64,000 bases of DNA from Desulfosudis oleivorans. Its GTDB lineage: Bacteria > Desulfobacterota > Desulfobacteria > Desulfobacterales > SURF-7. A program made the position numbers and the translations under genes. The stretch is taken from the NCBI GenBank assembly GCA_020723325.1, contig DYJD01000014.1, positions 62,001 to 126,000 on the forward strand, given 5' to 3'. Positions 24,812-32,615 of the stretch are shown here, one piece after another. The notes under the pieces were generated by a model, which was not told where the DNA came from, did no database searches, and saw only the letters and a list, made by a program, of their open reading frames with translations. Numbering within the stretch: the stretch's first letter is position 1; the number at the start of each line of letters is the position of its first letter.

Positions 24812-26731
24812 ATGAGCACAGACACACAAAAACAATTTCCGTCGCGTCCCAAAAGAATCGGTCTGTTTTCAACACCGTGGCCCTTATACAACCGGCCTTC
24901 CATTCAACTCGGCGCCCTCAAGGCTTATCTGAAAAAGCAACAGCCGCAAATCCAGGTGGTTTGCGGCCATTTTTATCTCCAGGTGGCCCAGGCCATGGGA
25001 TACCAGCGCTATCAGGCTATAGCGCGCAAATCCTGGCAGGCGGAGTGCGTCTATGCCGTCCTGTTATACCCGGAACGAATGGAAATCGTGGAAAGACTGT
25101 TCCGCAAAGAGGCGGGCCACCGGGGGGCGGCGTTCAAGGAACCGGATTTTAAGAATATGGTTGCTGGTGTGAAAGCCGCAAGCCAACGGATCATCAGCGC
25201 AACGGACTGGACGGCTTTTGATCTTGTGGGTTTTACTGTCTGCCTGTGTCAGTTTACCTCCAGCTTGTATTTCATACGGGAAATCAAGAAGCGTAGACCA
25301 GAATTGCCGGTGGTCGTCGGCGGCTCCCTGGTTTCCGGAATCAGCCCCCAGGGACTTTTTGAGCATTTTCCGGAAATCGATTTTATTGTGGTCGGGGAAG
25401 GGGAGCGCCCTTTAAACCGCCTTGCCGCCGAATTGCTGGCCGGCCGCTTGTCAGCCAGGATAGTAGGTATTCCCGGCCTCACGGCCCGCTCCGGTGAATC
25501 CGGCGGAAGGCCGACCTTTGATCAACTGCAGGATTTAGCGGTCCTGCCCCATCCGGATTACGATGACTATTTTATGCAACTTTATAAGTTTCCCGCAGCC
25601 GAACGGTTTTTCCCCAACCTGCCGGTGGAAATTTCCAGGGGCTGCTGGTGGCGGGCCGGCCGCAACCTCCCGGAGAAGGATAAAGCCGGCTGCGCCTTTT
25701 GCAACCTCAATCTCCAATGGCGGGGCTATCGGGCTAAAACCGCTAAAGCTGTGGTAGCGGAAATCGATACATTGACTTCACGCCACAAGACCCTTGCCAT
25801 TTCCATTGTGGACAATGTCCTGCCGGTAAAAAACGCCGAGAAAATTTTCGCTGGCTTGCGGCGGCTGAACAAGGATTTCAATTTGTTTTGCGAAGTGCGC
25901 GCGTCCCTGTCCCCGCGTCTGCTGGCGGAGATGCGCAGAACCGGCGTGCGCCAAATTCAAGTCGGTATTGAGGCGCTCAGTTCGCGTCTGCTCCGCAAAA
26001 TGAACAAAGGCACCACGGTCATTCACAACCTTGCGATGATGAAACACTGCGAGGAACTCGGCATTGTCAACACCTCCAACCTGATCCTGCATTTTCCGGG
26101 CAGCGATGAGGAGGATGTGGCGGAAACCTTGCGCTGTCTCGAATTTGTCCGGCCTTTTCGACCGCTGAAAACAGTTGAGTTCAGGCTCGGCCTGGGCAGT
26201 CCGGTCATGCGCAGTGCGGCACAATACGGACTCACAGCCACCTTCAATCATCCCAGCTACCGCATGCTGCTACCGCCGGCCATTTCCGCTTCCATGGCCT
26301 TGATTCACCAAGCCTACCGCGGCAACCTGGTTCATCAAAAAAAAATCTGGCGGCCCGTGGAAGCCAAAGTCGCGGCCTGGCAGGCGGATTATGCGGCCCT
26401 GCGCCGGGACAGCGACCAGGGCCCCATCCTGGGCTATCAAGACGGCCGTGATTTCCTGATCATCCGCCAAAAAAGGCCTGATGCAGAGCCCCTGACCCAC
26501 CGCCTGGAAGGTGTCTCCCGAAAAATCTATCTGTTCTGCCGCCATCACCGCCGGATCGAGCGGATTTTGGCCCATTTCCCCGGCCTGGCCGCTGATAAGC
26601 TGCTCCCTTTTCTGAACATGATGACGGACAAACACCTGATGTATGCCGAAGGTGACTGCTATCTCAGCCTGGCTGTGGCCCTGAATGCCTCCCGGACTTT
26701 TTCCATTCCGCTGCAATCGCCCTTTGACTAG
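24812..26731 (+). CDS. B12-binding radical SAM protein of the RiPP-maturase C-methyltransferase type
   Basis: A 639-residue cobalamin-type radical SAM protein. Residues ~14-230 form a B12-binding-like Rossmann part (FDLVGFTVCLCQFTSSLYFIREIKKRRPELPVVVGG, IDFIVVGEGE). The radical SAM region begins EISRGCWW, with Cys278, Cys294 and Cys297 (GCAFCNLN), then DNVLPVKNAEKIFAGL, EVRASLSPRLLAEMRRTGVRQIQVGIEALSSRLLRKMNKGTT and NLILHFPGSDEED. This matches the TIGR03975-type 'bacteriocin maturation' enzymes, although the spacing between the first two cysteines (15 residues) is long. No precursor peptide is seen next to it. The start at 24812 lies 28 bases after the HDOD stop; no strong ribosome site. Its substrate is unknown. 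Confidence 0.82.
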   Translation: MSTDTQKQFPSRPKRIGLFSTPWPLYNRPSIQLGALKAYLKKQQPQIQVVCGHFYLQVAQAMGYQRYQAIARKSWQAECVYAVLLYPERMEIVERLFRKEAGHRGAAFKEPDFKNMVAGVKAASQRIISATDWTAFDLVGFTVCLCQFTSSLYFIREIKKRRPELPVVVGGSLVSGISPQGLFEHFPEIDFIVVGEGERPLNRLAAELLAGRLSARIVGIPGLTARSGESGGRPTFDQLQDLAVLPHPDYDDYFMQLYKFPAAERFFPNLPVEISRGCWWRAGRNLPEKDKAGCAFCNLNLQWRGYRAKTAKAVVAEIDTLTSRHKTLAISIVDNVLPVKNAEKIFAGLRRLNKDFNLFCEVRASLSPRLLAEMRRTGVRQIQVGIEALSSRLLRKMNKGTTVIHNLAMMKHCEELGIVNTSNLILHFPGSDEEDVAETLRCLEFVRPFRPLKTVEFRLGLGSPVMRSAAQYGLTATFNHPSYRMLLPPAISASMALIHQAYRGNLVHQKKIWRPVEAKVAAWQADYAALRRDSDQGPILGYQDGRDFLIIRQKRPDAEPLTHRLEGVSRKIYLFCRHHRRIERILAHFPGLAADKLLPFLNMMTDKHLMYAEGDCYLSLAVALNASRTFSIPLQSPFD

Positions 26732-26754
26732 TCAATTCAGAAAGGAGCCGTCAA

Positions 26755-27804
26755 ATGAAATGGATCGATCTACGTTCCGACACCGTCACCCAGCCCACCC
26801 CGGCCATGCGTGAGGTCATGGCCCAGGCCGAGGTGGGTGACGATGTATTTGAAGAAGACCCCACTGTCAACCGTCTGGAAGCAATGGCCGCTGAATTGTT
26901 GGGCAAGGAAAAGGCGCTTTTTGTGGTGAGCGGCACCATGGCCAACCTGGTCAGCCTTTTGACCCATTGCGGCCGCGGCAATGAAATTATCATGGGGGAT
27001 CAAGCCCATATTTTTTTATACGAACAGGCCGGCTGCGCAGCCCTGGGCGGGCTCCAGGCCCGCACCGTAAAGAACCAAGCGGACGGTTCCATGGATCTTG
27101 GCGCGATCGAGGCAGCGGTAAGGGCCGACAATGTCCATTTTCCGCGCACCGGTTTGATCGCGTTGGAAAACACACATAATCGCTGCAACGGGAGCCCCCT
27201 CAATGTTGATTATGTTCAGGCGGTGAGCAAGATCGCCCGGCATTACAAGCTGAAACTTCATATGGACGGAGCCCGCATTTTCAATGCCGCCGCGGCCCTG
27301 GGCGTCCCGGCCAAGGATCTGGCCGGGCCTGCCGATTCCGTATCCTTTTGTTTGAGCAAAGGCCTGGCCGCACCGGTGGGCTCGTTGGTTTGCGGTAGTC
27401 ATGAATTCATTGCCCAGGCCCGTCGCAATCGCAAACTGGTGGGCGGCGGGATGCGTCAGGCCGGAATTCTGGCTGCGGCCGGAATAATTGCATTAACGGA
27501 AATGGTGGAACGGCTTGCGGAAGACCATGTCCATGCCCGGCAATTGGCCCAGGGGATTGCGCATATTGAAGGACTAAAAATTGATTTAGGTTCAGTAAAA
27601 ACCAATATTGTATATTTTGAAGTGGCCAACAGTAGAATTGGGGCAAATGAATTCAGCCGTCTGGCAGCAGCCCAGGGCATCCGGGTCATGCCGCTGGGTC
27701 CGCGTCAACTCCGGGCCGTTACCCATTATCATATCTCAGATGCGGATATCAGCCGGACACTGAATTCGTTTCAAGCCATTCTGCATCACAACAAGGCCGT
27801 TTAA
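26755..27804 (+). CDS. ltaE: Low-specificity L-threonine aldolase
   Basis: A 349-residue PLP enzyme with the threonine aldolase marks IDLRSDTVTQPTPAMREVMAQAEVGDDVFEEDPTVNRLE, FVVSGTMANLVS, ALENTHNRCNGSPL, HMDGARIFNAA and CLSKGLAAPVGS, where Lys202 binds PLP. It cleaves threonine or allo-threonine to glycine and acetaldehyde, and may run with other beta-hydroxy amino acids. Length is normal (about 340). AAAGGAG precedes the ATG. The TAA overlaps the ATG of the pseudouridine synthase gene by one base (TAATG). Confidence 0.95.
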   Translation: MKWIDLRSDTVTQPTPAMREVMAQAEVGDDVFEEDPTVNRLEAMAAELLGKEKALFVVSGTMANLVSLLTHCGRGNEIIMGDQAHIFLYEQAGCAALGGLQARTVKNQADGSMDLGAIEAAVRADNVHFPRTGLIALENTHNRCNGSPLNVDYVQAVSKIARHYKLKLHMDGARIFNAAAALGVPAKDLAGPADSVSFCLSKGLAAPVGSLVCGSHEFIAQARRNRKLVGGGMRQAGILAAAGIIALTEMVERLAEDHVHARQLAQGIAHIEGLKIDLGSVKTNIVYFEVANSRIGANEFSRLAAAQGIRVMPLGPRQLRAVTHYHISDADISRTLNSFQAILHHNKAV

Positions 27805-28559
27805 TGTCGAAACCCGTCATCATCTTTCAAAATACTCCCATCCCCATCCTTGCAACCGGTAATGGCTGGCTGGCGGTTGACAAACCCGCCAATGTGAGTG
27901 TCCATAATGAACCTGGAAAAGACCTCTGTTCCATTGTAAACCAGTATATTACCGGTCTGCCTGAGTTGCAAAACCGGTTGGATTTTGAGGCAGAATACGG
28001 TCTGCATCCGGTACATCGTCTGGACCGGGAAACCAGCGGGGTGGTAATACTCGCTTGCCGAAAAGAAATCTTCCGCTATTTTTCCCTTCAGTTCGCAACC
28101 CAAGCCGTGGGCAAAACCTATGACGCCTTGGTGCACGGTGCCTTGGCGGTACCGGAAGGTCGCCCTGACGGCGGCGAGTGGACTTGGCCCTTGTCGCCCA
28201 CTGCCGGCGGACGAAACCAGCCGGCCGGTAAAGGTCCAAAACAATTCTGCCGGACCCGGTTTCGAATTCTGCGGTATAGCCGTCATTACACCTTGATCCA
28301 ATGCGAGCCCCAAACCGGAAGAAGGCATCAGATTCGGCGCCATGCCGCCATGGCCGGCCATGCCATTGTCGGGGATCGCCGTTATGGTTCACGCCGTGCC
28401 TTACATTTTATCAGCACCCAAATGGGTTTCAATCGATTGGCCCTGCATTGCCGGGCAATGACGATAAAGACTCCTGAGAAAAACGAGCCGATAACCATTC
28501 AATCCCAGGAAGGTTTTCATGAAGTGGAAGCCCTATTTCTCAAGGACGGTAAGCCCTGA
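27804..28559 (+). CDS. RluA family pseudouridine synthase
   Basis: A 251-residue RluA-type enzyme with GWLAVDKPANVSVHNE and the catalytic motif HPVHRLDRETSGVVILA; Asp74 is the expected nucleophile. Then YDALVHG, CEPQTGRRHQIRRH and HAIVGDRRYG complete the fold. There is no S4 domain at the N-terminus. It would isomerise a uridine in tRNA or rRNA; which one cannot be told from sequence. Translation is probably coupled to ltaE through the TAATG overlap. Confidence 0.92.
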   Translation: MSKPVIIFQNTPIPILATGNGWLAVDKPANVSVHNEPGKDLCSIVNQYITGLPELQNRLDFEAEYGLHPVHRLDRETSGVVILACRKEIFRYFSLQFATQAVGKTYDALVHGALAVPEGRPDGGEWTWPLSPTAGGRNQPAGKGPKQFCRTRFRILRYSRHYTLIQCEPQTGRRHQIRRHAAMAGHAIVGDRRYGSRRALHFISTQMGFNRLALHCRAMTIKTPEKNEPITIQSQEGFHEVEALFLKDGKP

Positions 28560-28915
28560 CAGAGCAATCTCACGAAAATTTTTTCTTCCTAATCCTATCC
28601 GAGTTACGCCATGTCAGGTCTCGTCTTCCCTACAGGGCTCGTTAGACCTCGGCTCCTCACCTTCCTGATCAGAATGCCTACCCATCCGACTAAAGATAGA
28701 AAAAAAGGATCTTTCTAAGGTGTTCCGCTGATCATTCCAGCGGGGTAACTGTTTCGATATCATGCCTCCATCCCGTGGTCTCCGCCGTTCAGTCCATCGG
28801 TTCCGCCGAAAGTTACTTGTGAAAAATTTAAGTAGGCTTAAGTCCAATTTAATTAGATTTTGCTTAACTCGGCTCATTCAAGCGCATCCCAATACTGAAA
28901 AAGGGGAGTTTGCCA
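28560..28915. other. Intergenic stretch at the start of the accessory patch
   Basis: I see no convincing gene, tRNA or repeat here. A small hairpin CCGCTG-ATCATTC-CAGCGG lies near 28726-28744. A minus-strand frame at 28614-28877 is Arg-rich and shows no domain, so it is not called. The base composition falls towards the right into AT-rich sequence. Confidence 0.5.
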
Positions 28916-30559
28916 ATGAACCAAATAACGAAATCCAAAACCAGCGGCCTGATTGGATGGTGCCGCAAAATTCTTGCAGAAAAAAAATTGGATGATGTCT
29001 GGAAGGCTGGAATTCGCAGGGGTCCCATCAGGTTGATGTATCCGCCGCTAAGAACAATAGCGTCCATCCGGATAGACGCACTTTTTGCGGATTTTATCCC
29101 TATCCCTAAAAATACAGGACACGTCCTGTATAAGGATGGTTCAAGTTTGTCACATATATCTGATGATTCAAAAGGGCGGCAAAGAAGAGATGTACTCATA
29201 TACCTTGTGATAGTTGTACTTGGTTTTTTATTTCAGCTTGCCTTGCAGCATGCGATGAGACCACACGCCGTAAAAGGATTATATTATCATCAACTCTCCT
29301 CAGAGTTACTGATGCAAACGGTCTCAATAGAAGATCTTCGGAGAGCGCCGCTGGAGTCACTCTGGAATTTGCATATCCAGCCCCCTGCTTTGGATATTAT
29401 CAGGGCCGCACTCGCAACTATATGGAACACTGATTACCCTTATTCTTTGCTCCGCAATGTGGACCGTTCCTTGTATATCATCTGGGCCTTATTGTACGGG
29501 ACACTTGGAGCACTCGTTTTCCTGTGGCTTTCCCAGCTTACCCGAATGTGGTATGCTGTAGCAGCAGCGCTGCTCTTTTTGGCCCATCCTGCCGTAATAT
29601 ACTATTCAACCTTCCTTGACGGGACTCTGCTCTCAACGGTTCTCATTGTCTGGACATACTATCTTGTCTGGAGCCTGCGAAAGGATCCCGATCGATCCGT
29701 AATTCCATTGATTTTATCAGTATCGGTGCTGTTCTTTGCGCGCTCCATCTTCCAGTGGCCGTCAGTCCTGCTATTTGCCGCCGTCCTGGGCCTGTTGAAG
29801 TTACCTAAACGCAAGATCGTCGCTTTTCTTGCTGCTTGCGGAGGAGTTGTCGGACTTTATATTGGAAAACAGTACTATAAGTTCGGATTGACCTCAACAT
29901 CTTCTTTTACCGGGCTTAACCTGGAGCAGTCTATAGGTCACACGGGAAACTACATGAATTACTACTGGGATTACTTAGCAAATGTAAAGAATACGGAAGA
30001 AATGCTGCATTCATTGCCGGGTGTTCTCGTGCGGAAAACAAAACTCGAGGGCACACCTAACTTCAACCATATCAGCTATCTTAAGCTTAACAACTATCTC
30101 ATTAACGATCTCCGCACCCGTCTTGCTGCCACCCCGGTAAACGAGCTTGCCTCGGCTTATTGGGAGAATATATCCTTATACTTTCAACCCTCAAGCCGGT
30201 ATTTAGAACATGTCATTGTAGACCGTCTGTTTTGGAGAAACTTCTATGACATGATTTTTTCTGCGCCAGTTTTGCCTGTTCTTCTGCTTTCTGCATTTTT
30301 TATATTTGTTGTACGTTTAAGACGAAATGATTACGCAGCATCTGTTGCCCTTGCCCTGCCGGCATTGTTTGTCTTTTTCATTTCGGTAATATTTGAGAAA
30401 GGAGAGAACATGCGATTAAAGTTCTTTCTGGAGCCGGTCTTTTTCATCTTCATTGCATCACAGATCTATATCGTCAGCGATAAAGTCCGGAAAAAGATAG
30501 ATCGCACGCAAGCCTTATGGATCGCGGAAGCAGTCCATCTAAAGACAGAGATTGCGTGA
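28916..30559 (+). CDS. Polytopic membrane protein, GT-C glycosyltransferase-like, unassigned family
   Basis: A 547-residue membrane protein. After a soluble N-terminal ~95 residues there are about nine to ten hydrophobic segments (for example YLVIVVLGFLFQLAL, IIWALLYGTLGALVFLWL, LFAAVLGLL, PALFVFFISVIF). The first extracytoplasmic loop is large and a late loop between about residues 325 and 440 is soluble. This layout is like GT-C polyprenyl-sugar transferases (EpsG/PMT kind), and AHPAVIYYSTFLDGTLLS and GENMRLKFFLEPVF have the flavour of that group, but no family motif is certain. The gene is AT-richer than its neighbours and stands beside the RAYT and a dead alkB, which suggests transfer. 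GGGGAG precedes ATG 28916. Confidence 0.65.
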   Translation: MNQITKSKTSGLIGWCRKILAEKKLDDVWKAGIRRGPIRLMYPPLRTIASIRIDALFADFIPIPKNTGHVLYKDGSSLSHISDDSKGRQRRDVLIYLVIVVLGFLFQLALQHAMRPHAVKGLYYHQLSSELLMQTVSIEDLRRAPLESLWNLHIQPPALDIIRAALATIWNTDYPYSLLRNVDRSLYIIWALLYGTLGALVFLWLSQLTRMWYAVAAALLFLAHPAVIYYSTFLDGTLLSTVLIVWTYYLVWSLRKDPDRSVIPLILSVSVLFFARSIFQWPSVLLFAAVLGLLKLPKRKIVAFLAACGGVVGLYIGKQYYKFGLTSTSSFTGLNLEQSIGHTGNYMNYYWDYLANVKNTEEMLHSLPGVLVRKTKLEGTPNFNHISYLKLNNYLINDLRTRLAATPVNELASAYWENISLYFQPSSRYLEHVIVDRLFWRNFYDMIFSAPVLPVLLLSAFFIFVVRLRRNDYAASVALALPALFVFFISVIFEKGENMRLKFFLEPVFFIFIASQIYIVSDKVRKKIDRTQALWIAEAVHLKTEIA

Positions 30560-30616
30560 TTTAAAAGGTTCATGAAGGGTTTATATAAGGATTCGGAATA
30601 GGCGTAATGAATCACC

Positions 30617-30648
30617 AAAACCGATAATATCGATCATGATATGGTTTT
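30617..30648. repeat. AT-rich imperfect inverted repeat before the transposase
   Basis: AAAACC..ATATC and GATATGGTTTT form an imperfect stem 34 bases before the RAYT start. It may be an operator or a recognition hairpin of the transposase; there is no T-run. Confidence 0.4.
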
Positions 30649-30681
30649 ATTTAAATTGATTAATTGAACAGGAGGTGGGAT

Positions 30682-31602
30682 ATGCCACGAAGCGCGCGGA
30701 TTGTGATTCCGGATGAACCGGCGGTGTATCATATCATGTCCAGAACAGCCCTGGACGGATTTCCATTGGGGGATGTGGAAAAGGATTTCCTGGTGGATCT
30801 GATCCGACGGCTCAGCCGGATTTATTTTGTGGAAATTTTTGGCTATACAATAATGTCAAATCATTTCCATTTGTTACTCAGAATGATGCCGGAAAAATCC
30901 ATTTCGGACGAGGATGTCAAAATGCATTATGAGCGACTTTACGGTAAGGACAAGATCTTTCTGGACGGACAGATTCCCTTTCTGAAACACAAATGGACCA
31001 GCCTCTCCGAATTCGGCAAAGAACTGAAGCAGACTTTCTCGCGCTATTACAACAAACGCCATGGCCGGCGTGGCTTTTTCTGGGGTGACCGCTTCAAAAG
31101 CCTGATTGTGGAGAAGGGCGAGACCCTGATCAACTGTCTGGCCTATATCGACCTCAACCCGGTGCGGGCCGGGCTGGTGGCCAAACCCGAGGATTACCGC
31201 TGGAATTCCATCGGCTACCATGCCCAGCAGAAAAACAAGGGGGATTTTCTTTCCTTGGATTTCGGCCTTAAAGAATTCGGTGTGCTGGACGCCAAAGAGC
31301 GTTTGCGCCTTTATCGAAAATTCTTGTACGAAGCCGGCGCCATCAAAACGAGTGGAAAGAAAAAAGGCATAGAGCAGAACACCGTGGAAAAGGAGCGGAA
31401 AAAAGGCTATCGCTTCACCCGCGCGGACCGGTTTCTTCATCGCACACGGTATTTTACCGATTCCGGTATCATCGGCTCCAAGGACTTTGTGCGGCAGCAA
31501 TACTCGCGTGTCAAAGATCTATTCCAATCAGCCAAGGAGAAAAAGCCCAAGCCCATATCAGGTTTGAAAGGGCTTTACTCTTTGAAGCGCCTTACAGAAT
31601 GA
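30682..31602 (+). mobile_element. REP-associated tyrosine transposase (RAYT, IS200-like Y1)
   Basis: A 306-residue single-gene transposase starting MPRSARIVIPDEPAVYHIMSR, with the HUH motif in MSNHFHLLLRM and the catalytic region DLNPVRAGLVAKPEDYRWNS typical of the TnpA_REP group. Y1 enzymes nick single-stranded DNA with a tyrosine. The C-terminal third is basic (KKKGIEQN, ERKKGYRF). It is not flanked by terminal repeats, as expected for RAYTs, which are usually fixed and act on short palindromes elsewhere in the genome. Such palindromes occur at 19645, 35005 and 55800 in this window, though a match between enzyme and repeat is not shown. AGGAGG precedes ATG 30682; a TTG at 30664 is less likely. 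Confidence 0.85.
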
Positions 31603-31739
31603 AAATTTCATCAACAACCAGAATCAAAAAACTACTAATCCTATCAACCGAAGCAAATCGAAGTTGGTGATTTCGATTTAATTGAACCAGGCGGCTGAAT
31701 TAATACAGTTAAACCATTGATTGCTCAAAAGTCTTTTCT

Positions 31740-32497
31740 ATGTTTGAAAGGATCTCACCCATGGCCATGTGGTCTAATCCGCTGATTTGTCTTGTACCTA
31801 TCAGTGTTTTATACGGTTATAGCTTGGGAGGCTGGTTCACTTTTTTAACTCCTGCAGTAGTATTCGGACTTGTGCCACTGCTGGATATTATCATCGGCAA
31901 AGATTATCACAATCCTGATGAAACAGACATCAAGAACCTCGAAAACCGAAAAAGTTATCGGATGTTAACCTGGATTTGAGCCCCTTTGCAAGTCTTGATG
32001 ATTCTTTGGAGTTGCCGGACGGTTGCTGCAGGAAATCTATCCTTGCTGGAATTAAACGGGTTAACCATTTCTATTGGAATCTCTTCAGGCATCATGGGCA
32101 GCTTTTTTCAATCGATCTTGCTTGTATGGATTGCTGTTGTTTTGGGAATTACCGGCCTAATATTTTTTATTCTACAGGCTTTTCTGGCCGTGTCTTTGTT
32201 GGAAATCGTCAACTACATCGAACATTATGGTCTAATGCGGAAACCGCTCGACAAAAATCACTATGAAGCAGTGAAACCCTGGCATTCTTGGAATTCCAGC
32301 AACTGGCTGACCAATCGGTTTCTGTTCAATTTGCCGCGCCATTCGGATCATCACTATAAGCCTGGAAGACAATACCAGTCGCTGCCTCATTTTGAGAGAG
32401 CCCGCAATTGCCCACAGGCTATGCCGGAATGGTATTGCTGGCAGCCGTACCCCCCATATGGCGACGGGTGATGGATCAACGGGTCAGGCTTATATGA
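31740..32497 (+). pseudogene. alkB: Decayed alkB-type alkane 1-monooxygenase
   Basis: Three pieces of one AlkB protein lie in order. The first (31740-31976) carries FGLVPLLDIIIGKDYHNPDE and SYRMLTW. An in-frame TGA at 31977 interrupts it, and homology continues at once in the same frame (APLQVLMILW, LLELNGLTISIGISSG). A deletion of roughly 120 residues then removes the HELGHK and EHNxGHH histidine boxes. Homology resumes with EIVNYIEHYGLMRKP, HSWNSSNWLTNRFLFNLPRHSDHH and YQSLPHFE (third histidine box). Near 32408 the frame shifts to LPTGYAGMVLLAAVPPIWRRVMD, ending at 32497. With two of the iron-binding boxes gone it cannot be an active enzyme. Two separate lesions plus a deletion show long decay rather than sequencing error. 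AlkB needs oxygen and is unexpected in a strict anaerobe. Confidence 0.88.
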
Positions 32498-32615
32498 TGC
32501 GAATTGACAAGTAGCAGATGACTGTGTAAAAGGGCTGTCTGGCCAACGGGGATCCCCCAAGCGCCATTTGGTTATGCCCATTCAGGTCCAATTGAGTCAT
32601 ACCCAATGCCTAATT

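Noticed and set aside
24784-26754. RiPP precursor peptide beside the radical SAM gene
   Set aside because: The gaps on both sides are under 30 bases and hold no small frame with a leader-core layout.
28614-28877. Minus-strand frame of 87 codons in the intergenic stretch
   Set aside because: Arg-rich without any domain or ribosome site; likely chance.
31977-31979. In-frame TGA in the alkB region read as selenocysteine
   Set aside because: No SECIS-like hairpin is evident after it, AlkB has no selenocysteine members I know, and the gene also has a deletion and a frameshift.
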